Counted from the first letter of the stretch, positions 9,490 to 20,565 are shown. The stretch is 64,000 nt of DNA from Klebsiella oxytoca NBRC 105695 (GCF_001598695.1 NZ_BCZK01000017.1:1-64000); one strand, 5' to 3'. The notes: a model not told the origin generated them from the sequence alone. Translations and numbers: made by a program.

Positions 9490-10266
9490 TTATGCCAGAA
9501 TACGCGTGCCGATCGGCGTACCGTTAAACAGTGCAGGGAGCTGCTCTGCGTGCCGCCAGGAGGCGATATCGACCGGGCGGCCTAATGTCCGCGCCGCGTC
9601 CAGAGCCGCATTCACTTTGACGATCATTCCGTCGGTGATAATGCCCTGCTCGATCAGTTGTTCAGCTTTCCCGGCGGTCATTTCAGCAATACGCTGACCT
9701 TTGCCATCGAGAATGCCGCTCACGTCTGACAGCAGAATCAGGTCTGCGCCAAGCGTTGCCGCCAGCGCGGTCGCCGCCTGGTCGGCGTTGACGTTCATTA
9801 ACTTACCGTCATCGGTAACGCCGATGGAGCTGACAACCGGCAGATAACCGCCCGCCAGCAGCGTGTTAATCAGCGCCGGAGAACCCGGCTGAGCAAATCC
9901 GACATGGCCAAGCTCTTCATCAAGCTGCGTCACTTTGACGCTATCGCCATCGCCGAGGAATAGCCCAACGGAAGCCAGGCCGTGTTTCTTCGCCCACGCC
10001 AGCAGCGTTTTATTGGCGGTTCCCGCCAGCGCGCCGGTAATAATGTCGATCTGATCCGCCGGGGTGACCCGCAGACCATTTTTCTTGTTCACCGGCAGAT
10101 TAAGCTGCTTCATCAGTTCATCCACCACGCAGCCGCCGCCGTGCACAATAATTAGCGGGCGCTGATGTGATTCACGGTAGTTCACCAGGGCAGTAAACAG
10201 GCGCTCCAGCGCTTCTTCGCTGTCCAGCAGGACGCCGCCGAGTTTGATAATTAAAGGATTCATCAT
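9490..10266 (-). CDS. argB: acetylglutamate kinase ArgB
   Basis: Phosphorylates N-acetylglutamate with ATP, the second step of arginine synthesis. The 258 residues match E. coli ArgB. The amino-acid-kinase fold is shown by IIKLGG at the start, [10 protein letters not shown] (substrate and ATP loop) and [16 protein letters not shown] codon just upstream is in frame, but the ATG at 10266 gives the E. coli MMNPL start. It begins 6 bases after the argC stop, so translation is probably coupled. Confidence 0.97.
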   Translation of the reverse strand: MMNPLIIKLGGVLLDSEEALERLFTALVNYRESHQRPLIIVHGGGCVVDELMKQLNLPVNKKNGLRVTPADQIDIITGALAGTANKTLLAWAKKHGLASVGLFLGDGDSVKVTQLDEELGHVGFAQPGSPALINTLLAGGYLPVVSSIGVTDDGKLMNVNADQAATALAATLGADLILLSDVSGILDGKGQRIAEMTAGKAEQLIEQGIITDGMIVKVNAALDAARTLGRPVDIASWRHAEQLPALFNGTPIGTRILA

Positions 10267-10272
10267 CACACC

Positions 10273-11277
10273 TTAAATAAGAGACTGCGTCTCAGCGAAG
10301 CCGAAACGAATGTTAGCGCACTGTACGGCCTGCGCGGCCGCACCTTTCAGCAGGTTATCTTCCGCCGCCACCACGATGATATGTTCATCCTGGACTGCAA
10401 AACCGATATCACAGAATGGCAGACCCACGACATTTTTCAATGCAGGGACCCCGCGATCGTATAAACGTACCAACGGTTTATCCGCATAGGCCTGCTGGAA
10501 CACCGCCGCGACCTGTTCTTTACTGACGCCGGGCTTCAGACGGCAGGTAATGGTTTCCAGAATCCCACGCTTAAAATTGCCCAGATGCGGGGTAAAAATA
10601 ACGTCCGCGCCCAGGTGGGTGGAGATTTCCGGGTGATGGCGGTGATTGAAAACGCCGTAGGGTTGCAGGCTGACTTCGCAGAAGCTGTTACCGAGAGAGG
10701 CTTTACGCCCGGCGCCGCTGACCCCGCTGGTCGCGTTGATCACCGGCCACTGGTTAAGATCCAGCAGTCCCGCATCGATCAGCGGTTTTAACGATAGCTG
10801 AGCCGCCGTCGGGTAGCAGCCGGGTACGGCAATCAGATTTGCTTCTTTTAGCTTTTCGACGCTCCACTCGGCCAGGCCGTAAACCGCCTGTTCAAGCAGT
10901 TCAGGGTGCTGATGAGTGAAACCATAATATTTTTCATAGAAGGCGCCGTCATTCACGCGGAACGCCCCGGAGAGATCGAACACCACGCAGCCCGCCGCGA
11001 GAAACTGCGGCGCCAGATCGTGGCTCACTTCATGGGCGGTAGCCAGAAAAACGACATCGACTCCGGCGCTAAACTCGCTGATATCAGACATCGGCTGCAG
11101 CGGCAGATCGACAATCCCTTTCAGTTGCGGATGCAAATCGGAAACTAATTTTCCCGCATCATTGCTTTGCGCGGAGACCGTCAAAGCGGTTATGGTCATA
11201 TGAGGATGGCGATTTACATAGGCCACTAGCTCTGCGCCGGCATAACCGCTGGCGCCCACAATCAGCGTGTTCAACAT
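10273..11277 (-). CDS. argC: N-acetyl-gamma-glutamyl-phosphate reductase ArgC
   Basis: NADPH-dependent reduction of acetylglutamyl phosphate to the semialdehyde, third step of arginine synthesis. The 334 residues equal E. coli ArgC. The N-terminal Rossmann motif GASGYAGAE and the catalytic cysteine in [10 protein letters not shown] are clear. It is the first gene of argCBH, divergent from argE, sharing an ArgR operator. The leader (11278-11395) has short repeats of CTTACG but no evident leader peptide. Confidence 0.98.
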   Translation of the reverse strand: MLNTLIVGASGYAGAELVAYVNRHPHMTITALTVSAQSNDAGKLVSDLHPQLKGIVDLPLQPMSDISEFSAGVDVVFLATAHEVSHDLAPQFLAAGCVVFDLSGAFRVNDGAFYEKYYGFTHQHPELLEQAVYGLAEWSVEKLKEANLIAVPGCYPTAAQLSLKPLIDAGLLDLNQWPVINATSGVSGAGRKASLGNSFCEVSLQPYGVFNHRHHPEISTHLGADVIFTPHLGNFKRGILETITCRLKPGVSKEQVAAVFQQAYADKPLVRLYDRGVPALKNVVGLPFCDIGFAVQDEHIIVVAAEDNLLKGAAAQAVQCANIRFGFAETQSLI

Positions 11278-11398
11278 TGGGGCTCTTCACCTTCTTGCTT
11301 ACGTATATTTGCCCTGGAAGACCGTTGCCTTCCCCACCCTGTTGAGCCGTAAGCGCATCATCCTTACGTTCGATGGGTTTCCTTACGCTCAACGATAA

Positions 11399-11436
11399 TG
11401 TATTTTTATTCACAAATAATGCATGAATATTGATAC
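11399..11436. promoter_or_regulatory. ArgR operator, two ARG boxes
   Basis: Two AT-rich imperfect palindromes, TGTATTTTTATTCACA (11399-11414) and ATGCATGAATATTGAT (about 11420-11435), fit the ARG-box pattern and the pair arrangement of the E. coli argE-argCBH divergent operator. Arginine-bound ArgR would repress both directions. Confidence 0.85.
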
Positions 11437-11461
11437 TATCACGACCCGAGGTGTGTCAACA

Positions 11462-12613
11462 ATGAAAAACAATTTACCGCCCTTTATCGAGATTTACCGC
11501 GCGCTGATCGCCACACCTTCCATCAGCGCAACCGAAGAGGCGCTGGATCAAAGCAATGAGTCTTTAATCAATTTACTGGCGGGCTGGTTCCGTGATATCG
11601 GCTTTAATGTTGAAGTTCAGCCGGTGCCGGATACGCGTAATAAATTCAACCTGCTGGCGAGTACCGGCCACGGCGCAGGCGGCCTGCTGCTTGCCGGGCA
11701 CACCGATACCGTCCCGTTTGATGATGGCCGCTGGACTCGCGATCCTTTTACCCTGACCGAGCACGACAATAAGCTATACGGCCTGGGCACTGCGGATATG
11801 AAAGGCTTCTTCGCCTTTATTCTCGATGCCCTGCGCGACGTCGATGTGGCTAAACTGAAAAAGCCGCTCTATATTCTGGCAACGGCCGATGAAGAGACCA
11901 GCATGGCCGGCGCGCGCTATTTCGCCGAAACGACCCAACTGCGGCCGGACTGCGCCATTATCGGCGAACCGACTTCGCTGCAGCCGGTACGCGCGCACAA
12001 AGGCCATATCTCTACTGCCGTTCGCGTTCAGGGGCAGTCTGGCCACTCCAGCGACCCGGCACGCGGCGTCAACGCCATTGAGCTAATGCACGATGCCATC
12101 GGCCGCATCATGCAGCTGCGCGATGACCTGAAAGAGCGTTATCACTACGCCGCATTTACCGTCCCGTATCCCACACTTAACCTTGGGGCCATTCACGGCG
12201 GCGATGCCTCCAACCGCATTTGCGCCTGTTGCGAACTGCATATGGATATTCGCCCGCTGCCCGGAATGACCCTCAACGATCTTAACGGGCTGCTGAACGA
12301 GGCGCTGGCACCGGTGAGTGAGCGTTGGCCTGGTCGCCTGACCGTTGCTGAACTGCATCCGCCGATCCCTGGCTACGAATGCCCACCGGACCATAAGCTG
12401 GTTGAGGTAGTCGAAAAACTGCTCGGCGCGCAGACCGACGTGGTCAACTACTGCACCGAAGCGCCGTTTATTCAGACCCTCTGTCCGACGCTGGTATTAG
12501 GCCCGGGCTCGATTAACCAGGCCCACCAGCCGGATGAGTATCTGGAAACGCGCTTTATTAAGCCAACCCGCGAGCTCATTACCCAGGTGGTCCACCATTT
12601 CTGCTGGCATTAA
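11462..12613 (+). CDS. argE: acetylornithine deacetylase ArgE
   Basis: Zinc hydrolase that removes the acetyl group from N-acetylornithine to give ornithine. The 383-residue product starts MKNNLPPF, matching E. coli; an upstream in-frame ATG at 11423 falls inside the ArgR operator and is rejected. M20-family metal motifs [17 protein letters not shown] and TADEETS are present, and the C-terminus HHFCWH is conserved. It is divergent from argCBH, and ppc follows in the same direction after a 254-base gap. Confidence 0.97.
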   Translation: MKNNLPPFIEIYRALIATPSISATEEALDQSNESLINLLAGWFRDIGFNVEVQPVPDTRNKFNLLASTGHGAGGLLLAGHTDTVPFDDGRWTRDPFTLTEHDNKLYGLGTADMKGFFAFILDALRDVDVAKLKKPLYILATADEETSMAGARYFAETTQLRPDCAIIGEPTSLQPVRAHKGHISTAVRVQGQSGHSSDPARGVNAIELMHDAIGRIMQLRDDLKERYHYAAFTVPYPTLNLGAIHGGDASNRICACCELHMDIRPLPGMTLNDLNGLLNEALAPVSERWPGRLTVAELHPPIPGYECPPDHKLVEVVEKLLGAQTDVVNYCTEAPFIQTLCPTLVLGPGSINQAHQPDEYLETRFIKPTRELITQVVHHFCWH

Positions 12614-12867
12614 AACGCGCGCCCTCTGGTGATTTTTTTCCGCACGAGAGGGTGACAATTATCACGTTTTCATAAGCAACACTTATCAAGCGACCTCTGA
12701 GTTAAATTTCGCAAATTGCCGCTATTTATTCGTTTGCTGAAGCGATTTCGCAACAATTGACGCGGGGGGTTTTACGTGGCTTTATAAAAGACGGTTGCTT
12801 ATCCACTGCTCAAATTTTCGAGCGCCGGATATAACAAAATAAAATGAGATGGGGTGTCTGGGGTAAC

Positions 12868-15519
12868 ATGAACGAACAATATTCCGCTTTGCGTAGTAAT
12901 GTCAGTATGCTCGGTAAGGTGCTGGGCGACACCATCAAGGATGCGCTAGGAGAAAACATTCTTGATCGTGTCGAAACTATCCGTAAGTTGTCCAAATCTT
13001 CTCGCGCTGGCAATGAAGCCAACCGCCAGGAGCTGCTCACCACGCTGCAAAACTTGTCCAACGACGAGCTGCTGCCGGTGGCGCGCGCCTTTAGCCAGTT
13101 TCTGAACCTGGCCAATACCGCTGAGCAATACCACAGCATTTCGCCAAAAGGCGAAGCGGCCAGTAATCCTGAAGTGATTGCCCGCACCCTGAGAAAGCTC
13201 AAAGAGCAACCGAATCTCAACGAAACGATTATTAAACAAGCCGTTGAATCCCTGTCGCTGGAACTGGTGCTGACCGCACACCCGACAGAAATCACGCGTC
13301 GTACGCTGATCCACAAGATGGGCGAGATCAACAACTGCCTGAAGCTGCTCGATAATAACGATATTGCTGACTATGAGCGCCACCAGGTCATGCGCCGTCT
13401 TCGCCAGCTGATTGCCCAGTCCTGGCATACCGATGAAATCCGTAAGCATCGCCCTACCCCGGTGGATGAAGCCAAATGGGGCTTCGCGGTTGTCGAAAAT
13501 AGCCTGTGGGAAGGTGTACCAAACTACCTGCGTGAGCTGAATGAGCAGCTGGAAGATAACCTCAACTATCGGCTGCCGGTGGATTTTGTCCCGGTCCGCT
13601 TTACCTCGTGGATGGGCGGTGACCGCGACGGCAACCCGAACGTAACCGCCGACATTACCCGCCACGTCCTGCTGCTCAGCCGCTGGAAAGCCACCGATCT
13701 GTTCCTGAAAGACGTGCAGCTGCTGATTTCCGAGCTGTCAATGGTCGAGTGTACCGACGAGCTTCGTGAACTGGCAGGCGCGGAAGGCGCGCAGGAACCC
13801 TATCGTTACCTGATGAAAAAACTGCGCACGCAGCTGATGGAGACGCAGGCCTGGCTGGAAGCGCGCCTGAAGGGGCAGAAGCTGCCGAAACCGGCGGGCC
13901 TTATCACGCAAAACGAGCAGCTATGGGAACCGCTCTACGCCTGTTACCAGTCGCTCCAGGCCTGCGGTATGGGGATTATCGCCAACGGTGAGCTGCTCGA
14001 TACCCTGCGCCGCGTAAAAGCCTTTGGCGTACCGCTGGTGCGTATCGATATCCGTCAGGAAAGCACCCGTCACACCGAAGCGCTGGGCGAGATGACCCGC
14101 TACCTCGGTATCGGCGACTATGAAAGCTGGTCAGAAGCTGACAAACAGGCCTTCCTGATCCGCGAACTGAATTCCAAACGTCCTCTGCTGCCGCGTCAGT
14201 GGGAGCCGAGCGAAGAAACCCGCGAAGTGCTTGAGACCTGCAAAGTCATCTCCGAAGCGCCGCGAGGCTCTATTGCAGCCTATGTGATTTCGATGGCCAA
14301 AACGCCGTCAGACGTCCTGGCAGTACATCTGCTGCTGAAAGAAGCCGGTATCGGCTTTGCGCTGCCGGTCGCTCCGCTGTTCGAAACCCTGGACGACCTG
14401 AATAACGCCGACGACGTTATGACCCAACTGCTGAATATCGACTGGTATCGCGGCTTTATCCAGGGCAAGCAGATGGTCATGATCGGCTATTCCGACTCGG
14501 CGAAAGATGCGGGCGTAATGGCCGCCTCCTGGGCGCAGTACCAGGCGCAGGACGCGTTAATTAAAACCTGTGAAAAGGCCGGCATTGAGCTGACGCTGTT
14601 CCACGGCCGCGGTGGTTCTATCGGTCGCGGCGGCGCGCCGGCGCACGCGGCCCTGCTCTCTCAGCCTCCGGGAAGTCTGAAAGGCGGCCTGCGCGTCACC
14701 GAACAGGGCGAGATGATCCGCTTTAAATACGGTCTGCCGGAAGTCACCATCAGCAGCCTGTCGCTCTACACCAGCGCGATTCTGGAAGCCAACCTGCTGC
14801 CGCCGCCGGAGCCAAAAGCGCAATGGCGCGACATCATGGCCGAGCTGTCCGACGTCTCCTGCGAGATGTATCGCGGCTACGTGCGTGAAAATAAAGATTT
14901 CGTTCCTTACTTCCGTTCCGCGACGCCGGAGCAGGAGCTGGGCAAACTGCCGCTGGGCTCGCGCCCGGCCAAACGTCGCCCGACCGGCGGCGTCGAGTCG
15001 CTGCGCGCCATTCCGTGGATCTTCGCATGGACGCAAAACCGCCTGATGCTGCCAGCCTGGCTGGGTGCCGGCGCTGCGCTGCAAAAAGTCGTCGAAGGCG
15101 GCAAGCAGAGCGAGCTGGAGAGCATGTGCCGCGACTGGCCGTTCTTCTCTACTCGTCTCGGCATGCTGGAGATGGTCTATTCAAAAGCCGATCTGTGGCT
15201 GGCGGAATATTACGATCAGCGTCTGGTGAAGCCCGAACTGTGGAAGCTGGGAGAAGAGCTGCGCGAACTGCTGTCTGCTGACATCAACGTGGTGCTGGCC
15301 ATCGCCAACGATTCCCACCTGATGGCCGACCTGCCGTGGATCGCGGAGTCCATCCAGCTGCGTAATATCTATACCGACCCGCTGAACGTACTCCAGGCCG
15401 AACTGCTGCATCGTTCACGCCTGGCGGAAGAGAAAGGTGAAAAACCGGATCCGCGCGTTGAACAAGCGCTGATGGTCACCATCGCAGGCGTTGCGGCTGG
15501 TATGCGTAACACCGGCTAA
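12868..15519 (+). CDS. ppc: phosphoenolpyruvate carboxylase Ppc
   Basis: Carboxylates phosphoenolpyruvate to oxaloacetate, refilling the TCA cycle. The 883-residue product starts MNEQYSAL as in E. coli; the ATG 24 bases upstream adds a non-conserved octapeptide. Catalytic segments [11 protein letters not shown] (active-site His), [10 protein letters not shown] and [12 protein letters not shown] are intact, and it ends in the invariant GMRNTG. It is flanked by a long 5' gap and followed by a REP-like hairpin and an intrinsic terminator. Confidence 0.98.
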   Translation: MNEQYSALRSNVSMLGKVLGDTIKDALGENILDRVETIRKLSKSSRAGNEANRQELLTTLQNLSNDELLPVARAFSQFLNLANTAEQYHSISPKGEAASNPEVIARTLRKLKEQPNLNETIIKQAVESLSLELVLTAHPTEITRRTLIHKMGEINNCLKLLDNNDIADYERHQVMRRLRQLIAQSWHTDEIRKHRPTPVDEAKWGFAVVENSLWEGVPNYLRELNEQLEDNLNYRLPVDFVPVRFTSWMGGDRDGNPNVTADITRHVLLLSRWKATDLFLKDVQLLISELSMVECTDELRELAGAEGAQEPYRYLMKKLRTQLMETQAWLEARLKGQKLPKPAGLITQNEQLWEPLYACYQSLQACGMGIIANGELLDTLRRVKAFGVPLVRIDIRQESTRHTEALGEMTRYLGIGDYESWSEADKQAFLIRELNSKRPLLPRQWEPSEETREVLETCKVISEAPRGSIAAYVISMAKTPSDVLAVHLLLKEAGIGFALPVAPLFETLDDLNNADDVMTQLLNIDWYRGFIQGKQMVMIGYSDSAKDAGVMAASWAQYQAQDALIKTCEKAGIELTLFHGRGGSIGRGGAPAHAALLSQPPGSLKGGLRVTEQGEMIRFKYGLPEVTISSLSLYTSAILEANLLPPPEPKAQWRDIMAELSDVSCEMYRGYVRENKDFVPYFRSATPEQELGKLPLGSRPAKRRPTGGVESLRAIPWIFAWTQNRLMLPAWLGAGAALQKVVEGGKQSELESMCRDWPFFSTRLGMLEMVYSKADLWLAEYYDQRLVKPELWKLGEELRELLSADINVVLAIANDSHLMADLPWIAESIQLRNIYTDPLNVLQAELLHRSRLAEEKGEKPDPRVEQALMVTIAGVAAGMRNTG

Positions 15520-15536
15520 TTCGCCTTGAGAAACCT

Positions 15537-15572
15537 GTAGCCCGGCTAAGCGTGCGTAGCGCGAGCCGGGTT
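15537..15572. repeat. REP-like palindrome after ppc
   Basis: GTAGCCCGGCTAAGCG with a complementary GCGAGCCGGG arm, a typical enterobacterial REP core. Related cores recur at 46619-46668, 54172-54256 and 59880-59966. Confidence 0.65.
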
Positions 15573-15583
15573 AAAAACCTCGG

Positions 15584-15618
15584 CCCCGGTAAGCATCGCG
15601 TTTACCGGGGATTTTTAT
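15584..15618 (+). terminator. ppc terminator
   Basis: A 9-bp stem CCCCGGTAA / TTACCGGGG with an 8-9 base loop (15584-15610) is followed by ATTTTTATT. It also lies at the 3' end of the convergent zinT. Confidence 0.8.
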
Positions 15619-16265
15619 TAGTGATGCAGCATTTCGTCGACAATCTGCTCTTTATGCAGCGCGTAAGGGTAGTAGGTCGGCCAGTTATCCATCTCTTTCA
15701 GCAGCGCTTCCTGCGACTCATTGCCCATAAAGATATGGAAATGTTGGGATTTGCGCGGCGCAATGGTGTGATCGCTAAACTGGACGAACTTTGGCGCTTT
15801 TGAATCCGCCTGCTGGCATTCAAAGAGGTAGCGCACGCCTTTTTTACCGGATGCGTAGGTCAGGATTTTGTAACCGGAATAGGCGTACTTACAGGTATTC
15901 ACGGTTTTTCCAATGTGAAACTCCATGACGTTATCTTCGATACCAATCTGGTCCACATCGGTGGCATAGCCCTTCTTATAGTATTCCCGATATTCCGCCA
16001 CGCTTTTACCGGCTTTTTTGGCCTTCTGCTCCAGCACGGCATCTAAATCGCCGTTCAGCAGATAGGGATTTACCGACTGCCAGATACCGTCCCAGTCGCT
16101 CAGCGCCCTGTCCTTTACATCCTGGTCGGCAAAAATGCCTTCACTCGCCTTTTGCTCTGCTTCGGTCAGCGCCGGGCCATGACTATGGTGGCCGTGGGCA
16201 ACAGCCTGGCTGCTCGCCAGGACCAGGCTCATACCAAGCATAAGCGCGGAAATCTTTCGGGTCAT
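15618..16265 (-). CDS. zinT: periplasmic zinc-binding protein ZinT
   Basis: Periplasmic metal-binding protein that helps ZnuABC under zinc shortage and binds cadmium in E. coli (YodA). The 215-residue product has a signal peptide (about 1-24), a His-rich mature N-terminus HGHHSHG and the metal-site segment FSDHTIAPRKSQHFHIFMG, closely matching E. coli ZinT. The ATG at 16265 is well placed behind AGGAGAG; an in-frame GTG at 16268 is too close to it. A Zur-like palindrome lies upstream. In E. coli the gene is elsewhere on the chromosome. Confidence 0.94.
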   Translation of the reverse strand: MTRKISALMLGMSLVLASSQAVAHGHHSHGPALTEAEQKASEGIFADQDVKDRALSDWDGIWQSVNPYLLNGDLDAVLEQKAKKAGKSVAEYREYYKKGYATDVDQIGIEDNVMEFHIGKTVNTCKYAYSGYKILTYASGKKGVRYLFECQQADSKAPKFVQFSDHTIAPRKSQHFHIFMGNESQEALLKEMDNWPTYYPYALHKEQIVDEMLHH

Positions 16266-16291
16266 CACTCTCTCCTGAGTTTAGGTTAGCA

Positions 16292-16318
16292 ATAATATGT
16301 TACGGTATAACATAACAT
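16292..16318. promoter_or_regulatory. Zur-like operator upstream of zinT
   Basis: ATGTTACGGTATAACAT (16297-16313) is an interrupted palindrome close to the Zur consensus core ATGTTATANTATAACAT. Position and downstream zinT support zinc-dependent repression. Confidence 0.75.
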
Positions 16319-16857
16319 TAATATTATGCAACACACTTTCATACCCTGACTTCCCCTTTTCGGGATACCCATTGCGCCGAAAAGCAGCCGCTTTGGTCAG
16401 AAAATAATCCCTGAGATCTGTTTTAGCAGATGGGTTTTCAGTGGCCAGATAAAAAAACAGCAGATATCATGAAAAAACCTATGGCCTAATTTATCCATCA
16501 ATAGTGGTTGTGCATTTTCTTGCAAAAGGGCAAAACATCGACAAACAAATAAACCTCATAGATATCAATATTTCTAAAAAAATAAAGTGAGTGGTTTATT
16601 AAAACCATCATCTGAATGTCCGCGCACCTTTTACTTTATATTTTACCAGCGAGGTACTCACACGCAACTCAACGGGATTGTTGTATTTTATATTTTTGAT
16701 TATAAATCATAAATTTAACAATTAACCTTACATCATATAATTATAAGAGAAATCCTGGTCAATGGTTATTGACCGGGTCTCTTTTCTCAAATAACATTCA
16801 ATATTAAATAACTACAAAACTCTCGCCCTTACTGTTTAAATTGATAAAGGACTTATC
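16319..16857. other. AT-rich intergenic region without a clear gene
   Basis: About 540 bases, clearly richer in A+T than the neighbouring genes, lie between zinT and the DUF1090 gene. I see no supported gene. On the minus strand, 16608-16700 reads as about 29 open codons ending TGA (ends KGARTFR) with no start, possibly a gene remnant. A hairpin with a T-rich tail at 16746-16790 could end a plus-strand transcript from this gap. The 3' part must hold the promoter of the DUF1090 gene. Confidence 0.5.
16746..16790 (+). terminator. terminator-like hairpin without an upstream gene
   Basis: CCTGGTCAA / TTGACCGGG stem with flanking GAGA/TCTC pairing, followed by TCTCTTTTCTC. No gene is recognised before it on the plus strand, so it may mark an unannotated short RNA or be a relic. 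Confidence 0.45.
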
Positions 16858-17265
16858 ATGAAGTTTATAATTAAATCACTTACCTGTTTTATATTACTTA
16901 GCCCTTTTGTTTCTGCCGCAGCCACTGCATCCGATAAATGGTCTGGTTGTGCGCAAAAAGAATATCAAATTCAAAAACAGCTGGAGTATGCCAAAGCTTA
17001 CGGAAATATACATAGAATCAGGGGGCTGGAAAGCGCGCTGACAAAAGTACAACGCTACTGCACAGACGGTAAACTTACTTCTGAGTGGCAAGAGAAGGTT
17101 GCAGACAAGGAGAGTAAGGTCCGCGAGCGCATGGAAGAACTACGCCACGCCCAGGCTTCAGGCGATCCAGAAAAAATCAGAAAAAAAGAGAAGAAGCTAC
17201 AAGAAGCCAAAAATGAGCTTATGGAAGTACAATCTGGCCTCAATCAGTCACTGACCAGGCAATAA
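16858..17265 (+). CDS. DUF1090 periplasmic protein (YqjC-like)
   Basis: Exported protein of 135 residues with a signal peptide (about residues 1-21) followed by a short Cys-containing segment (SGCAQKEYQ ... RYCTDG) and a highly charged helical C-terminal half rich in Lys/Glu that probably forms a coiled coil. The pattern matches DUF1090, typified by E. coli YqjC; function is unknown. It is AT-rich and flanked by terminator-like hairpins on both sides, so it is a single-gene unit. It is not at this place in E. coli and may have been acquired by transfer. Confidence 0.75.
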   Translation: MKFIIKSLTCFILLSPFVSAAATASDKWSGCAQKEYQIQKQLEYAKAYGNIHRIRGLESALTKVQRYCTDGKLTSEWQEKVADKESKVRERMEELRHAQASGDPEKIRKKEKKLQEAKNELMEVQSGLNQSLTRQ

Positions 17266-17567
17266 AGAAAAGAGACTGGACTAACCTCCTGGTTAAGCCA
17301 GCTCTCTTTCCGTAAGCTGATTGTCGACAAGATATTCCCCTCGCTCACTCCCATGTTAAGTAATGAAAAATCCTGATATGTGATGCCGCCAGAAGCAATC
17401 CGCCGTACGCAGAAATAACTTGTAAGCACATGATTGCAAAAATATAAAAACAGACAGAGCCGAAGAATAATCCTGCTTCGATGGAGTATCTTATGCCGCC
17501 CTCTGGTATTCTGCCTTTTCCACGATGTTCGGTATGATGCAGATAAAGCATGTTTTGCGGAGCGATA
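17266..17567. other. intergenic region before yijO
   Basis: Holds the terminator of the DUF1090 gene at its left end and presumably the yijO promoter near the right end. A 79-codon minus-strand reading frame with a hydrophobic stretch crosses it but has no ribosome-binding site or recognised homologue. Confidence 0.5.
17270..17312 (+). terminator. terminator of the DUF1090 gene
   Basis: AAAGAGACTGG...CC / GG...GCCAGCTCTCTTT forms a long imperfect stem directly after the stop codon and ends in a T-rich run (CTCTTTCC). Confidence 0.6.
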
Positions 17568-18431
17568 ATGGATAACGGCATCAATCAGGTTATTGATTCT
17601 TTTATTAAAGGTCAGGCGGTAATCGGCAAAGTCCATTTTTCCACAGAGTCCAGACCGGCTTCTGAAAAAGCGCTATGCGTCGATTTTCCGCGCCTCGAAA
17701 TCATGCTTGAGGGTCAGCTTCAGGATCCGGCGATTAAAGCCGATTGCGCCCGGCTCATGCCGCACGATGTGCTCTATATTCCGGCTGGTGGATGGAACGC
17801 TCCTCAATGGCTGGTGCCCTCCACGCTGTTAACCATCCTGTTTGGTAAACAACAGCTGGAATTCGCCCTGCGCCGCTGGGACGGCGGCGCGCTTAGCGTG
17901 CTGGATAAACAGCAGGTTCCGCGCCGCGGCCCCCGGGTCGGCTCTTTTCTTCTGCAGGCGCTAAATGAAATGCAGATGCAGCCGCAGGAACAGCACACGG
18001 CCCGCTGTATCGTCACCAGCCTGCTCAGCCACTGCGCCGATCTGCTGGGCAGTCAGGTGCAAACGTCATCGCGCAGCCAGGCGCTGTTTGAAGCGATTCG
18101 TAAGCATATTGATGCCCACTTTGCCGACCCGTTAACCCGGGAGTCGGTGGCGCAAGCGTTTTATCTCTCGCCTAACTATCTTTCCCATCTGTTCCAGAAA
18201 TGCGGGCCAATGGGATTTAACGAATACCTGAATCATATTCGCCTGGAACAGGCCAGAATGCTGTTAAAAGGCCACGATATGAAAGTGAAAGATATCGCTC
18301 ATGCCTGCGGTTTTGCCGACAGCAACTACTTCTGCCGCCTGTTCCGCAAAAACACCGAACGCTCGCCGTCAGAGTATCGCCGTCAGTATCATAGCCAGTT
18401 GACGGAAAAAACCGCTTCGCCGGAAAACTAG
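17568..18431 (+). CDS. yijO: AraC-family regulator YijO
   Basis: Transcription factor of 287 residues from the ATG at 17568 (ribosome-binding site GGAGCG). The N-terminal half is a cupin-like sensing domain (VDFPRLEIMLEGQ, LYIPAGGWN), and the C-terminal 100 residues hold two helix-turn-helix motifs (ESVAQAFYLSPNYLSHLF and VKDIAHACGFADSNYFCRLF). It closely resembles E. coli YijO, whose target is not established. In E. coli the frw/pfl/ptsA genes lie between it and fsaB; here it is directly before fsaB-gldA, so those genes are candidate targets. Confidence 0.9.
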   Translation: MDNGINQVIDSFIKGQAVIGKVHFSTESRPASEKALCVDFPRLEIMLEGQLQDPAIKADCARLMPHDVLYIPAGGWNAPQWLVPSTLLTILFGKQQLEFALRRWDGGALSVLDKQQVPRRGPRVGSFLLQALNEMQMQPQEQHTARCIVTSLLSHCADLLGSQVQTSSRSQALFEAIRKHIDAHFADPLTRESVAQAFYLSPNYLSHLFQKCGPMGFNEYLNHIRLEQARMLLKGHDMKVKDIAHACGFADSNYFCRLFRKNTERSPSEYRRQYHSQLTEKTASPEN

Positions 18432-18635
18432 ATTTTTGTGTGTTAAACCTGACTTTTGTACGTAGTTTTATCCCACTGTTGATCCTGCTCTCGAGATAAA
18501 TGTGATCTAAATCACCCTTAGTCGTAATGCGTACATTTATCCAGTTTTTGGCAAATTTGTCATCTGGCGACCCTTCGAGTGAAAGCCGTATTCTTACCTC
18601 AACGACACCACGAATTAAGCACTGAGGAAAGCAAT

Positions 18636-19298
18636 ATGGAACTCTATCTGGACACCGCAAACGTAGCAGAAGTTGAACGCCTGGCCCGTATTTACCCGCT
18701 GGCAGGCGTGACCACTAACCCGAGCATTATCGCCGCAGGCAAAACGCCGGTTTGGGATGTTCTGCCGCGCCTGCAAAAAGCCGTCGGCCCGGAAGGTATT
18801 TTGTTCGCCCAGACCATGAGCCGCGACGCGCAGGGCATGGTGGAAGAAGCCAAGCACCTGAGCAACGCCGTTCCCGGTATCGTGGTAAAAATTCCGGTGA
18901 CTGCCGAAGGCCTCGCTGCGATCAAACTGTTGAAAAAAGAAGGTATCCCCACGCTTGGTACGGCGGTCTATAGCGCATCTCAGGGCCTGCTGGCTGCGCT
19001 GGCCGGAGCAAAATACGTTGCACCTTACGTAAACCGCGTCGACGCCCAGGGCGGCGACGGCATCCGCATGGTCCAGGAGCTGCAATCTCTGCTGGAGCTG
19101 CATGCGCCGGAAAGCAAAGTGCTGGCCGCCAGCTTTAAGACGCCGCGCCAGGCGCTGGATTGCCTGTTAGCCGGTTGCGAAGCTATTACCCTGCCGTTAG
19201 ATGTAGCGCAACAAATGCTCGGCACCCCTGCGGTAGAGTCAGCCATTGAGAAGTTTGAGCAGGACTGGAATAACGCTTTTGGAACTCTGAACCTGTAA
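18636..19298 (+). CDS. fsaB: fructose-6-phosphate aldolase FsaB
   Basis: Transaldolase-like class I aldolase that splits fructose 6-phosphate to dihydroxyacetone and glyceraldehyde 3-phosphate. The 220 residues equal E. coli FsaB (TalC). The Schiff-base lysine is Lys85 in VVKIPVT, with TTNPS near the N-terminus. The start [10 protein letters not shown] follows a GAGGA site; the upstream 19 codons are not conserved. gldA begins 56 bases downstream with its own strong site, and both handle dihydroxyacetone. Confidence 0.96.
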   Translation: MELYLDTANVAEVERLARIYPLAGVTTNPSIIAAGKTPVWDVLPRLQKAVGPEGILFAQTMSRDAQGMVEEAKHLSNAVPGIVVKIPVTAEGLAAIKLLKKEGIPTLGTAVYSASQGLLAALAGAKYVAPYVNRVDAQGGDGIRMVQELQSLLELHAPESKVLAASFKTPRQALDCLLAGCEAITLPLDVAQQMLGTPAVESAIEKFEQDWNNAFGTLNL

Positions 19299-19354
19299 CC
19301 CGATCGGCGGACCGCCCCAGGAGGCGGCATCCCGGTCATCCAGGAGGAATAGAA

Positions 19355-20458
19355 ATGGATCGCATTATTCAATCACCCGGTAAGTACATTCAGGGCGCGG
19401 ACGCAATTTCTCGCCTTGGCGGATACCTCAAACCGCTGGCTGAGCGCTGGCTCATCGTTGGCGATAAATTTGTACTCGGTTTTGCCGAAGAAAAACTGCG
19501 TAAAAGCCTGGCAGATGCCGATCTGGTTGGCGAAATCGCGCCGTTTGGCGGCGAATGCTCACACAATGAAATCAACCGCTTGCGTGATATTGCCGGTTCC
19601 GCCCGCTGCACAGCCGTGCTGGGTATCGGCGGCGGCAAGACGCTGGATACCGCAAAAGCATTAGCACACTTTATGAATCTGCCGGTGGTGATTGCCCCGA
19701 CGATTGCCTCCACCGATGCCCCCTGCAGCGCGCTCTCTGTCATCTATACCGATGACGGCGAGTTTGATAGCTACCTGATGCTGCCGCGCAACCCGAATAT
19801 GGTCATTGTCGATACGCAAATCGTTGCCGGAGCCCCGGCGCGCCTGCTGGCGGCCGGTATCGGCGACGCGCTGGCGACCTGGTTTGAAGCGCGTGCCTGC
19901 TCCCGCAGCGGCGCCACCACCATGGCGGGCGGCAAATGTACTCAGGCAGCGCTGGCGCTGGCTGAACTGTGCTACAACACGCTGATTGAAGAAGGTGAAA
20001 AAGCGATGCTTGCGGCAGAGCAGCACGTTGTGACGCCAGCGCTGGAGCGGGTGATTGAAGCCAACACCTACCTGAGCGGCGTCGGCTTTGAAAGCGGCGG
20101 CCTGGCGGCTGCGCACGCTATCCACAACGGCCTGACCGCGATCCCGGATGCTCACCACTACTATCATGGTGAAAAAGTAGCTTTCGGTACGCTCACGCAG
20201 CTGGTACTGGAAAACGCGCCGGTAGAAGAGATCGAAACCGTAGCGGCGCTGTGCCATAGCGTCGGACTGCCTATCACCCTGGCGCAGCTGGATATTAAAG
20301 CCGATATCCCAGGCAAAATGCGTACCGTAGCGGAAGCCGCCTGCGCAGAAGGCGAAACCATCCATAATATGCCCGGCGGCGCAACGCCGGATCAGGTTTA
20401 TGCCGCGCTTCTGGTTGCCGACCAGTACGGTCAACGCTTCCTGCAAGAGTGGGAATAA
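19355..20458 (+). CDS. gldA: glycerol dehydrogenase GldA
   Basis: NAD-dependent, zinc-type member of the iron-containing alcohol dehydrogenase family that interconverts glycerol and dihydroxyacetone. The 367 residues match E. coli GldA. The [13 protein letters not shown] nucleotide loop, [12 protein letters not shown] and the C-terminal metal-site histidines (AAHAIHNGL and [13 protein letters not shown]) are visible. The ribosome-binding site AGGAGGA is very strong. It probably forms an operon with fsaB. A DeoR-type regulator follows after 107 bases. Confidence 0.97.
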   Translation: MDRIIQSPGKYIQGADAISRLGGYLKPLAERWLIVGDKFVLGFAEEKLRKSLADADLVGEIAPFGGECSHNEINRLRDIAGSARCTAVLGIGGGKTLDTAKALAHFMNLPVVIAPTIASTDAPCSALSVIYTDDGEFDSYLMLPRNPNMVIVDTQIVAGAPARLLAAGIGDALATWFEARACSRSGATTMAGGKCTQAALALAELCYNTLIEEGEKAMLAAEQHVVTPALERVIEANTYLSGVGFESGGLAAAHAIHNGLTAIPDAHHYYHGEKVAFGTLTQLVLENAPVEEIETVAALCHSVGLPITLAQLDIKADIPGKMRTVAEAACAEGETIHNMPGGATPDQVYAALLVADQYGQRFLQEWE

Positions 20459-20565
20459 CCCCTCCCGACATACCCGCCAGCAGGCGGGTATCTTCTTTTC
20501 ACCCGCCATTGCCCGCCAAAACGATGTATTTTATAGTGCGATTTTCCTTTGGGTGAGTCGTAGAT

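Noticed and set aside
11159-11413. 84-codon minus-strand frame over the argC leader
   Set aside because: It overlaps the argC start in another frame and begins inside the ArgR operator; no evidence of a leader peptide.
17345-17584. 79-codon minus-strand frame with a hydrophobic stretch upstream of yijO
   Set aside because: No ribosome-binding site or known relative, and it covers the start of yijO and its promoter; a small membrane peptide cannot be excluded but is unsupported.
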